The translations under genes were made by a program, and so were the position numbers. This document shows, one piece after another, positions 1-7,239 of a stretch of 50,803 bases of DNA; the stretch's first letter is position 1; each line of letters starts with the position of its first letter. Under the pieces are notes generated by a model, which did not search any database, was not told the origin of the DNA, and worked only from the letters and a program-made list of their open reading frames with translations. Origin of the DNA: Candidatus Cryptobacteroides avicola (GTDB taxonomy: Bacteria; Bacteroidota; Bacteroidia; Bacteroidales; UBA932); contig JADILV010000082.1 in NCBI GenBank assembly GCA_017695115.1, positions 1 through 50,803 on the forward strand, read 5' to 3'.

Positions 1-173
<173 letters not shown>

Positions 174-179
174 TTATAA

Positions 180-446
180 TTAAAGAATTGCAAAAATGTC
201 TGACTGTTTCATGATGAGGTACTTCTTGTCGTCAACGGTCACCTCGGTACCGGCATATTTACCGTACAGGACCTCGTCCCCGACCTTGACCTCCATAGGC
301 TCGTCCTTCTTTCCCGGGCCTACTGCCACAATGACACCCTGCTGTGGTTTCTCTTTAGCTGTATCAGGAATATAAAGTCCTGCAGCTGTCTTGGTCTCAG
401 CCTCTTTAGGCTCTACCAGTACTCTGTCTGCCAATGGTTTGATCAT
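180..446 (-). CDS. groES: Co-chaperonin GroES
   Basis: This 88-aa protein starts [17 protein letters not shown] and contains the Cpn10 signature, the mobile loop region (residues about 15-35, ending [12 protein letters not shown]) and the C-terminal [14 protein letters not shown]. GroES is the heptameric lid of GroEL. The frame stays open upstream to about 683, but family length and the conserved IKPL start identify the ATG at 444-446 as the real start. It is the first gene of the groESL operon. The leader (447-636) has no CIRCE element; it carries a TGACATTTTGTCA palindrome, annotated separately. Confidence 0.97.
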   Translation of the reverse strand: MIKPLADRVLVEPKEAETKTAAGLYIPDTAKEKPQQGVIVAVGPGKKDEPMEVKVGDEVLYGKYAGTEVTVDDKKYLIMKQSDIFAIL

Positions 447-552
447 AATAAGTATAATTTTAAAGATTAATCGTTTTTCCGTCCTCGGAGGAACCGGCTG
501 CCATGCCGGACATCCCGTCTGGACGCCATCCCTTTGGACAAAACAAATGCCA

Positions 553-582
553 GTCACTTTCGACTGACATTTTGTCACTTTC
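553..582 (-). promoter_or_regulatory. Palindrome and direct repeats upstream of groESL; candidate heat-shock control site
   Basis: The palindrome TGACATTTTGTCA (565-577; 5-bp arms, 3-base spacer) sits between two exact copies of GTCACTTTC (553-561 and 574-582), the second overlapping the right palindrome arm. No TAnnTTTG housekeeping -7 box reading toward groES is visible, and there is no CIRCE (TTAGCACTC-N9-GAGTGCTAA). The site is about 110-135 bases upstream of groES and about 55 bases upstream of the divergent murI ATG. A role in stress control of groESL is inferred from position and symmetry only. Confidence 0.4.
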
Positions 583-605
583 TTTTTAAAAACACAAACT
601 GTTTT

Positions 606-613
606 TAAATTTG
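606..613 (+). promoter_or_regulatory. Probable murI promoter, -7 box
   Basis: TAAATTTG matches the Bacteroidota TAnnTTTG -7 consensus and lies 23 bases before the murI ATG. The expected -33 position holds only a T-run (about 582-586), a weak match. Confidence 0.45.
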
Positions 614-636
614 CACCTGCCAATAATGCAGGAACA

Positions 637-1482
637 ATGATAGGTATTTTCGATTCCGGGATAGGAGGTCTGTCAGTATTCAAGGAAGTGTACAGGATGC
701 TTCCGGAAGAGAGCTACATATATTTTGCCGACAGCGCCCATTGTCCTTACGGGGAGAAAAGCAGGGAATATGTCATCGGCAGGGCCAGGGAAATCACGGA
801 ATTCCTTATAAAAGAAGGTGCGGATATCATAACGGTCGCCTGCAATACGGCAACTGCCGCTGCCATCGCGACCCTCAGGGAAGAGTATTCAGACCCTCTG
901 AAACATGAAACCGCACAGCGCATTCTGGAAATCTCAGGCGGACGCCGCGATCATGTAAAGTTCATCGGAATGGAACCTGCAGTCAAACCGGCGGCGGAAA
1001 TGACAAAGACCGGAATCATCGGCGTACTGGCCACGGCAGGCACTCTCAGCGGCATGAAATACAAAACAAGCAGGGAAACGTTCGCCAAAGGCATAAAAGT
1101 GGTGGAACATGTGGGAAGCGGATTTGTAGAGTTGGTCGAACGCGGGATTACAGACGGGACCGAAGCTGAATCTACAGTAGAAAAAAGCATCCGCCCTCTG
1201 CTGGATGCAGGGGCGGATGTCATTGTACTCGGGTGTACACACTATCCTTTCCTGATGGGGACTATCCGGAAAATCGCCGGACCTGATGTCATTGTCATAG
1301 ACCCGGCTCCTGCCGTGGCAAGACACCTGATGGAAGTAATGTCCGGGGAAGGGCTTCTGCATGAACAGGAAGCGGACCCGGCAGGCAGGCAGGCCATAAA
1401 GGGAATCCCCGATGTCAGACTGTATTCTTCAGGCAATCCACGGATCCTGGAAGAGTCCTTCAATAAATTGATCAGAAAGTGA
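637..1482 (+). CDS. murI: Glutamate racemase
   Basis: MurI interconverts L- and D-glutamate to supply D-glutamate for peptidoglycan in the cytoplasm. The 281-aa product opens with [14 protein letters not shown], which carries the Asp-Ser pair of the active site, and retains both catalytic cysteines in [11 protein letters not shown] (about residue 70) and [10 protein letters not shown] (about residue 199). Length fits the family. It is divergent from groESL and monocistronic. Its last 11 bases overlap the convergent 3' end of the porin gene at 1472. A TAnnTTTG box lies just upstream of the ATG. Confidence 0.96.
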   Translation: MIGIFDSGIGGLSVFKEVYRMLPEESYIYFADSAHCPYGEKSREYVIGRAREITEFLIKEGADIITVACNTATAAAIATLREEYSDPLKHETAQRILEISGGRRDHVKFIGMEPAVKPAAEMTKTGIIGVLATAGTLSGMKYKTSRETFAKGIKVVEHVGSGFVELVERGITDGTEAESTVEKSIRPLLDAGADVIVLGCTHYPFLMGTIRKIAGPDVIVIDPAPAVARHLMEVMSGEGLLHEQEADPAGRQAIKGIPDVRLYSSGNPRILEESFNKLIRK

Positions 1483-2854
1483 ATTTTGTCATAAACTGGA
1501 TACGGTGATTTGCTACCCAGTATCTCGTGGCACACCCTCCGTCAGGAAGTCTTGTGCCGGCTTTCATTACAGTACCGTCAGCTTCAAGCCCGTTTCCGAA
1601 CTGAGCTGCAGTCACCTCATATTCAAGTCCGAGAGTGAATTTGCCTATATTATAGGCGATTGTAGGGACAAGGCGGAAAGCCTGGGCCATGTTTCTGTAA
1701 TTCTGTCCGTCTTTCGTGAAGAAGTAGTAATAATCCTTATCAAGACCGACAAAATCCTTGGATGCTCCGAGGTTGGCTATATAACCGGCCATGAACATTC
1801 CCTGAAGTTTCTTTCCGAATGATACGGACAGCCATGATGAACTGCTGCGGGTGGCAGCATATTCCCAATGGCCGTCAGGGCAGGAATTTGAAGTGACGCC
1901 ATAGCCGCCCACCTGATTCAGATAGTCGGCAGCCCCGCCATATATGGTCTTGGCCTTGACTGTCAATGTCTTGTATTTATACTGAAGATAGAGGAACGGA
2001 GAAAGGGCCGTCATCCTGTCGGAAACCTGGACAGTGACATTTTTATCCCCGATATTGATCGTACCCGTATTCCTCGGTTTAATGCTCAGAAGACTTACAC
2101 CGGCCTTTGCAAGGAATCCTCCGGTCTTGTATGTAAGGCCCGCATATACTTCTGGCAGGATGCCGTATTTCATATAATTGGAAGTAGAGCCTTCAGGACC
2201 GTTGGATATATACTGCATCTGATAGATGAAGGCACCTGTAATAGTAAAATGCTTTCCGAGATTTGCATCCATAGTCACCTGCGGACTGCGGTTGAAAGCA
2301 TTGAACGGAGCGCCGGTCGCAAGACTTATCACGTCAGGCTGGTCAGCGGCAATCGGATGCCATGCCTGTCCCATCAGCAGTGATACGGAAGCCGTGTTCC
2401 CGCCGCACATCGGAAGATCCTTCCATCCGAGTTTCATATAAGCCTGGCGAAGACGCAGCGTCGCAGTTCCTGTCGAACCGGAAAGGCCCGCATAAAAATC
2501 TGTCTCGACCTTTGCAGATATGTCCGTCTTTCCTATGCGGTACCCGTTCACATCCAGACCTACTCTCGAGGTGATGGCAAGGAAACGGAATGACGGCTGT
2601 GCATTGAGGTCATCCCCGAATTCGTTGAGATCCCTCTCGAATGGAAGATAATAGAAAAGGTTGCCGGTCCCGGAGGCGCTTTCACGTGAATCGAATGTAA
2701 AATAGTTCCTGATAAAGCCGTAAAGACTGAAATGGTTCTTGATCTCCTGTTTTACTGCGTCCCCTTTTTCTTTGGCGGATTCGGCAGCCGCACCGCTCAC
2801 CTGCATCAGCGGCATAATAGCCAGCATCGCCATAGAATAAAAAATCTTCTTCAT
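1472..2854 (-). CDS. Outer-membrane beta-barrel porin-like protein
   Basis: The ATG at 2852-2854 gives a 460-aa protein with a signal peptide (MKKIFYSMAMLAIMPLMQV, cleavage near SGAAA). The mature part has the alternating aromatic/polar strand pattern of a porin and ends in an aromatic residue (KFTF), as barrels inserted by the BAM machinery do. Segments such as YGFIRNYFTFDSRES and LLMGQAWHPI resemble a Bacteroidales porin family that I recognise only by pattern; its substrate is unknown. A TTG nine bases upstream is a less likely start. It is convergent with murI, with an 11-base 3' overlap, and has its own strong promoter at 2903-2934. Confidence 0.8.
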   Translation of the reverse strand: MKKIFYSMAMLAIMPLMQVSGAAAESAKEKGDAVKQEIKNHFSLYGFIRNYFTFDSRESASGTGNLFYYLPFERDLNEFGDDLNAQPSFRFLAITSRVGLDVNGYRIGKTDISAKVETDFYAGLSGSTGTATLRLRQAYMKLGWKDLPMCGGNTASVSLLMGQAWHPIAADQPDVISLATGAPFNAFNRSPQVTMDANLGKHFTITGAFIYQMQYISNGPEGSTSNYMKYGILPEVYAGLTYKTGGFLAKAGVSLLSIKPRNTGTINIGDKNVTVQVSDRMTALSPFLYLQYKYKTLTVKAKTIYGGAADYLNQVGGYGVTSNSCPDGHWEYAATRSSSSWLSVSFGKKLQGMFMAGYIANLGASKDFVGLDKDYYYFFTKDGQNYRNMAQAFRLVPTIAYNIGKFTLGLEYEVTAAQFGNGLEADGTVMKAGTRLPDGGCATRYWVANHRIQFMTKFTF

Positions 2855-2902
2855 ATAATTCAAGGTTTCAGTACAAATGTTAAAATATTATTAAACAGGG
2901 GC

Positions 2903-2934
2903 CAAAGGTAATATATTTAATGGTTATCAGCAAA
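2903..2934 (-). promoter_or_regulatory. Porin promoter (TTTG-N20-TACCTTTG)
   Basis: Read on the minus strand, an exact TTTG -33 box (complement of 2931-2934) is followed after 20 bases by TACCTTTG (complement of 2903-2910). Both match the Bacteroidota consensus, and transcription would start about 40 bases before the porin ATG. Confidence 0.8.
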
Positions 2935-2944
2935 AATACCCCTT

Positions 2945-3012
2945 GCAGATTTCTCCGCTCCGGACTTCGTCCTTCGGTCGAAATGACAAATAAGCGGCCG
3001 GTCGGAATGACA
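2945..3012. repeat. Candidate dispersed intergenic repeat
   Basis: This non-coding stretch contains two near-identical 13-mers, GGTCGAAATGACA (2976-2988) and GGTCGGAATGACA (3000-3012), and a small hairpin GGAC-TTC-GTCC (2962-2972). It resembles the TGTCATTTCGACC-type interspersed repeats common between genes in Bacteroidota. Only one locus lies in the window, so its repeat status is inferred. Confidence 0.4.
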
Positions 3013-3033
3013 GGACGGGAGCCATCCTTATGG

Positions 3034-3049
3034 AAAAGGGCCGGAGCCC
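3034..3049 (-). terminator. Weak terminator downstream of the SLC13 transporter
   Basis: On the minus strand GGGC-TCCG-GCCC folds into a short stem followed by TTTT. It sits about 38 bases after the transporter stop. The stem is only 4 bp, so confidence is modest. Confidence 0.4.
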
Positions 3050-3086
3050 ACAGCCCCGACCCCTCAAAGAATTGAGTATGTCCGAT

Positions 3087-4535
3087 TTAAAATCCTATCA
3101 GGAACAGCATTGCATATCCCAGGACAAATCCGATGATACCGATAATCAGACCGACTTTGGTCATATCCTTGGTAGTGACAAGCCCTGTCGAATGCGCAAG
3201 GGCATTTGGCGGAGTACTGATAGGGAAAAGCATTGCCAGGGAAGTACAGAGTACGGCCCCGATAAGCAGGGTCTTCGAACCTCCCAGTGGATCAAGCGTT
3301 TCGCCCATGCCGACAGCCACAGCGCACAGGATAGGCACCAGAAGGCTGGCAGCAGCCGTATTCGATATGAAGTTCGACACGAAATACCCGAGAAAACCAG
3401 AAACCAGGATTACAATGATAGGGAGCCATTCACCGAACGGTATGGATGTCACCAGATGCTCTGCGAGTCCGGTATTCGTAAGAGCGAGACCGAGTGCGAA
3501 ACCGCCGGCCACCATCCAGAGCACACTCCAGTTGATTTCCTTGAGGTCATCCTTTGTTATAATCCCCGTGACACAGAATACACCGACAGGAATCATGGCT
3601 ACGACATTGGAATTAAGCTTGGTAAGGCTTTCCGACATCCACAGCAGAATCGTTATTGCAAATGTTATCCATACGACATAAGTCTGCCAGTTTTTCTCGC
3701 GACCGCCTTCTATCTTGAGCTCTATGGTCTTCTGCTTGAACGGATAAAGTTTCAGCAGGACGAGCCATGCAATGAAAAGCATTACAAGCACATATGGGAT
3801 CATCCTCAATGACCAGTCTCCGAACCCTACATCAAGATGCAGGGAATCATTGAGATACTGGAAGGCGATAGCATTCGGCGGTGTACCGATAGGCGTACCG
3901 ATTCCACCGAGGTTGGCGGCAATCGGGATAGCCAGTGCCAGTGCTATACGGCCCTTGCCGTCAGGCGGGAGGGTCTTCAGCACAGGGGCCAGGAAAGTCA
4001 GCATCATCGCAGCCGTGGCCGTATTGCTCATGAACATTGAAAATATTCCTATGACCATCAGGAAGCCGAGAAGGACAAACTCCGATTTCTTGCCGAAAGG
4101 CTTCAGCAGGACACGCGCCAGCTGGACATCCATCCCGACCTTCGTCGCCGCTATCGCAAGGATGAATCCGCCAAGGAACAGCATGATAACAGGGTCGGCG
4201 AATGTCGCAAGAATCGACTTGTAGCTTACGAAAGTACCCATTTCCGCAGGAATTCCCGATCCTTTCATGAACGAGAAACTGCTGTCGGAAATGGTCAGCA
4301 GCATTACCACGATTATAAGAACGGAAGTAGTCCACGTCGGGATGATTTCAAACATCCACATCAACGCTGCAAAAACAAAAATGGCTATGGTCCTCTGCTC
4401 GGTGACGGTAAGTCCGTCAATACCGAAGAATGAAGTAGGAACAAGCCATAAGAAAAGGGTGATTGCCAACACGATAGGAAGTGCTATCGTGAGTTTCCGG
4501 GAGAATTTTCTCTCTTTGGGAAGCTGCTGTGACAT
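3087..4535 (-). CDS. SLC13/DASS-family sodium:anion symporter
   Basis: This 482-aa integral membrane protein has many hydrophobic segments (first at about 15-33) and belongs to the divalent anion:sodium symporter family. The two family Ser-Asn-Thr motifs are present: MSNTATAAMML (about residue 170) and FISNTAAASLL (about residue 390). Each is paired with a conserved helix hairpin region, GTPIGTPPNAIA and PISTPPNALAHS. Substrates in the family are di- or tricarboxylates or sulfate; the sequence does not let me choose. A TAAATTTG box (4578-4585) gives it its own promoter, and the gdhA terminator separates it from gdhA upstream. Confidence 0.92.
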   Translation of the reverse strand: MSQQLPKERKFSRKLTIALPIVLAITLFLWLVPTSFFGIDGLTVTEQRTIAIFVFAALMWMFEIIPTWTTSVLIIVVMLLTISDSSFSFMKGSGIPAEMGTFVSYKSILATFADPVIMLFLGGFILAIAATKVGMDVQLARVLLKPFGKKSEFVLLGFLMVIGIFSMFMSNTATAAMMLTFLAPVLKTLPPDGKGRIALALAIPIAANLGGIGTPIGTPPNAIAFQYLNDSLHLDVGFGDWSLRMIPYVLVMLFIAWLVLLKLYPFKQKTIELKIEGGREKNWQTYVVWITFAITILLWMSESLTKLNSNVVAMIPVGVFCVTGIITKDDLKEINWSVLWMVAGGFALGLALTNTGLAEHLVTSIPFGEWLPIIVILVSGFLGYFVSNFISNTAAASLLVPILCAVAVGMGETLDPLGGSKTLLIGAVLCTSLAMLFPISTPPNALAHSTGLVTTKDMTKVGLIIGIIGFVLGYAMLFLIGF

Positions 4536-4577
4536 TATCAGTCTAGTGTTTTAATGAGTGGTTTAAAATTCGGGTAT

Positions 4578-4607
4578 CAAATTTAGCAAGTTTTTGCTAA
4601 CTGCAAT
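4578..4607 (-). promoter_or_regulatory. Probable promoter of the SLC13 transporter
   Basis: The minus strand reads ATTG, 18 bases, TAAATTTG (-7 complement at 4578-4585). The -7 box is exact; the spacing is slightly short. It starts 43 bases upstream of the ATG. Confidence 0.5.
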
Positions 4608-4616
4608 ATGTGTTTC

Positions 4617-4664
4617 AAAAAAAAATTCCGGCCGTCCCGAATTCGTTTTCAGAGACGACCGGAA
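4617..4664 (-). terminator. Rho-independent terminator of gdhA
   Basis: Arms at 4654-4664 and 4626-4636 pair over 11 bp with one G-U wobble, and the minus-strand transcript continues into a run of nine U (complement of 4617-4625). It lies 23 bases after the gdhA stop. Confidence 0.85.
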
Positions 4665-4686
4665 TAACATTATAGAGAAAGAGATT

Positions 4687-6024
4687 TTAGATAACCCCCT
4701 GCTCAAGCATTGCGCGAGCCACTTTCATGAAGCCTGAAACGTTGGCTCCTTTTACATAGTTGATATATCCGTCAGGTTCCTGGCCATGCTCAACGCAGGC
4801 ATGGTGGATATTTGCCATGATTTCATGGAGTTTCCTGTCGACTTCCTCCGCACTCCAGCTGATATGCATCGCATTCTGGGTCATTTCGAGTCCGGAAGTG
4901 GCGACTCCGCCGGCATTTACGGCCTTGCCCGGAGCGAACATTATCCTTGCCTTCTGGAATGCCTCGATAGCCTCTGGAGTACATCCCATATTGGAAACCT
5001 CTGCACAGCACCATGTACCGTTTTTGATAAGTTCTTCTGCATCAGCGCCTGTAAGCTCGTTCTGGAATGCGCAAGGCATCGCGATGTCACATTTTATGCT
5101 CCAGGCTTTCTTGCCAGGGTAGAATGTAGCGGAAGGGAATTTCTCCGCAAACGGAGCGACGACATCATTGTTCGATGCGCGGAGTTCCAGCATATATGCA
5201 ATCTTCTCGTCGTTCATGCCTTCCGGATCATAGATGGCCCCGTCAGGACCTGAAATGGCAATGACCTTGGCCCCGAGCTGTGTCGCCTTGGTAGCCGCTC
5301 CCCATGCCACATTGCCGAAACCTGAAATGGCGACGGTCTTGTCCTTTATGTCCTTGCCCTGGAGATGGAGCATGTGCTGGACGAAATAGACAGCACCGAA
5401 ACCTGTGGCTTCCGGACGGATAAGGGAACCTCCCCATGTCATACCTTTCCCGGTAAGTACGCCTGTATGCTCACGTGCAAGTTTCTTGTACATTCCATAC
5501 AGGAAACCGATCTCGCGTCCGCCGACTCCGATATCGCCTGCAGGGACATCCGTATCAGGACCTATGTTTCTCCAGAGTTCAAGCATGAAAGCCTGGCAGA
5601 AACGCATGATCTCTGCATCCGACTTGCCCTTAGGGTTGAAGTCAGAACCTCCTTTGCCGCCCCCCATAGGAAGGGTCGTAAGCGCATTCTTGAATGTCTG
5701 TTCGAATCCGAGGAATTTCAGGATGGAAAGGTTTACTGAAGGATGGAAACGGAGGCCGCCCTTGTACGGACCGATGGCGTTGTTGAACTGCACGCGGTAT
5801 CCGGTGTTGGTCTGGATCTCTCCGTTGTCATCGACCCATGTCACCTTGAATGTGAATATCCTGTCAGGCTCGACGATACGCTCGACGATCCTGGCAGCCT
5901 CGAATTCAGGGTGTCTGTTATATTCTTCCTCGACTGTCTCCAACACTTCACGCACGGCCTGAAGGTACTCTTTCTCGTTTCCGTACTTGGCCTGGAGACG
6001 GGCCATAATCTCATTGGTATTCAT
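4687..6024 (-). CDS. gdhA: Glutamate dehydrogenase (small hexameric type, probably NADP-dependent)
   Basis: GdhA reductively aminates 2-oxoglutarate with ammonium to glutamate. The 445-aa length fits the hexameric enzymes. The substrate segment GPYKGGLRFHPSVN and the catalytic-lysine region LPMGGGKGGSDFNPKGKS are intact (residues about 88-140), as are the DVPAGDIGVGGREIGF motif and the Rossmann segment ISGFGNVAWGAATKA (about residue 234). Cofactor choice is inferred from overall similarity to biosynthetic enzymes. It lies downstream of korAB, whose product also handles 2-oxoglutarate, but a terminator hairpin intervenes. No clear TAnnTTTG promoter of its own is visible. Confidence 0.96.
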   Translation of the reverse strand: MNTNEIMARLQAKYGNEKEYLQAVREVLETVEEEYNRHPEFEAARIVERIVEPDRIFTFKVTWVDDNGEIQTNTGYRVQFNNAIGPYKGGLRFHPSVNLSILKFLGFEQTFKNALTTLPMGGGKGGSDFNPKGKSDAEIMRFCQAFMLELWRNIGPDTDVPAGDIGVGGREIGFLYGMYKKLAREHTGVLTGKGMTWGGSLIRPEATGFGAVYFVQHMLHLQGKDIKDKTVAISGFGNVAWGAATKATQLGAKVIAISGPDGAIYDPEGMNDEKIAYMLELRASNNDVVAPFAEKFPSATFYPGKKAWSIKCDIAMPCAFQNELTGADAEELIKNGTWCCAEVSNMGCTPEAIEAFQKARIMFAPGKAVNAGGVATSGLEMTQNAMHISWSAEEVDRKLHEIMANIHHACVEHGQEPDGYINYVKGANVSGFMKVARAMLEQGVI

Positions 6025-6061
6025 AATTTATTGGTTATTAAAAGTTCATTTTTATCACATC

Positions 6062-6083
6062 AAAAAAACTCCGGGCTATGCCC
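6062..6083 (-). terminator. Short terminator between korB and gdhA
   Basis: On the minus strand GGGC-ATA-GCCC is followed by GGAG and seven U. The stem is only 4 bp, so it may be leaky and allow some read-through into gdhA. Confidence 0.5.
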
Positions 6084-6109
6084 TGAATAATCTTCATTCC
6101 GGTAAATCC

Positions 6110-6176
6110 ATATAATAAGGTGAGTTCAAGGCGTGCGATGCACGAGGACCGGAGCATACTAAAAGTATGTGAGGAT
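6110..6176. repeat. Structured intergenic element, candidate dispersed repeat
   Basis: Immediately after the korB stop lie two perfect small hairpins, CGTGC-GAT-GCACG (6132-6144) and CATACT-AAA-AGTATG (6155-6169), joined by GAGGACCGGAG. Two tandem hairpins abutting a stop codon resemble REP-like intergenic elements, and the text resembles intergenic repeats of Bacteroidales. Only one copy is in this window. Confidence 0.4.
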
Positions 6177-7193
6177 TTACACCTCCCAGGTGGAACCGCT
6201 GCGCAAAAGGTCATCCACACAATGTATATGCGATTTCTCTGTCACCTGCTCAGCCTGCATGCGGACACCGCCATCGTATGTCACATCGGACACATCACGG
6301 ATAACCCCAAGAGCCACAGGATATTCCGGATATTTCATATCTGCGAGCATCATGTGGATACCGATATTGTCGGAATGGGAGTCATGAGTCAGGATATCAT
6401 CCTCTGTGATTCCTTTTTCACCGATAGTCACGACTTTAAGACGGAGTCCGTCAAGGACGAGGCCCTTGTCACGGTTCTTGCCGAATATCATTTTCTCACC
6501 GTGTCTGAGGACAATGGTCCTGTCGGCCCGGTATTCCTTATCCGATATTGCAGAATGGGCGCCGTCATTGAATATCACGCAGTTGGTCAGCATCTCCATG
6601 ACAGATGTACCGTTATGCGTAGCTGCCGCCACCATTATCTCCTCATTCAGCTTGAGTTCGCAGTCCAGTCCGCGGGCAAAGAAGGTCCCTTTGGCTCCGA
6701 GGACAAGGCTGCCCGGATTGAAAGGATGCTCTACCGTACCGTACGGGGATGTCTTGGTGATGGCCCCGAACTTTGAGGTAGGAGAATACTGCCCTTTGGT
6801 AAGGCCGTATATCTGGTTGTTGAACAGGATAATGTTGATATCCACGTTCCTGCGTATGGCATGGATGAAATGGTTTCCACCTATGGCAAGCGCATCCCCG
6901 TCACCGCAGGCCTGCCAGACGGTAAGGCCGGGGTTTGCCACCTTGATTCCTGTGGAAATGGCGGTAGCCCTGCCGTGAATGCTGTGGAAGCCATACGTAT
7001 TCATATAGTAAGGAAGCCTGGAAGAGCAGCCGATACCGGACACCACCACGTAACGCTCTTTCTCGTAGCCCAGGGCCTCCGCCACTTTCGGCATGGCTCT
7101 CTGCAGGGCCGCAAGTACGGCATGGTCTCCGCAGCCCGGACACCATCTCACTTCCTGGTCGCTTTTGAAATCCTGGAATGTATATCTGGTCAT
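6177..7193 (-). CDS. korB: 2-oxoglutarate:ferredoxin oxidoreductase, beta subunit
   Basis: KorB binds thiamine diphosphate and an iron-sulfur cluster and, with KorA, interconverts 2-oxoglutarate and succinyl-CoA plus CO2 using ferredoxin. The 338-aa protein has the N-terminal cluster motif WCPGCGDHAVL (residues 17-27) with a further cysteine in SGIGCSSRLPYY. The TPP/Mg motif region GDGDALAIGGNHFIHA is followed by NNQIYGLTKGQYSPTS. The short beta-subunit form without an extra ferredoxin domain is typical of Bacteroidota. It follows korA by 46 bases in one operon. 2-oxo-acid specificity is inferred from family and partner. Confidence 0.94.
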   Translation of the reverse strand: MTRYTFQDFKSDQEVRWCPGCGDHAVLAALQRAMPKVAEALGYEKERYVVVSGIGCSSRLPYYMNTYGFHSIHGRATAISTGIKVANPGLTVWQACGDGDALAIGGNHFIHAIRRNVDINIILFNNQIYGLTKGQYSPTSKFGAITKTSPYGTVEHPFNPGSLVLGAKGTFFARGLDCELKLNEEIMVAAATHNGTSVMEMLTNCVIFNDGAHSAISDKEYRADRTIVLRHGEKMIFGKNRDKGLVLDGLRLKVVTIGEKGITEDDILTHDSHSDNIGIHMMLADMKYPEYPVALGVIRDVSDVTYDGGVRMQAEQVTEKSHIHCVDDLLRSGSTWEV

Positions 7194-7239
7194 AACTTTT
7201 TATTTTTAATGCAGAACCTCCGCTCGGGACGACACCGGT

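Noticed and set aside
447..636. CIRCE/HrcA operator before groESL
   Set aside because: No TTAGCACTC-N9-GAGTGCTAA or close variant is present.
447..683. N-terminal extension of groES by about 79 codons
   Set aside because: GroES is about 90-97 aa and the conserved IKPLADRV start follows the ATG at 444-446; the extension crosses the regulatory region and the divergent murI start.
3030..3812. Open frame of 260 codons on the plus strand
   Set aside because: It lies antisense to the SLC13 transporter, is rich in charged residues and shows no family motif; it is a shadow frame.
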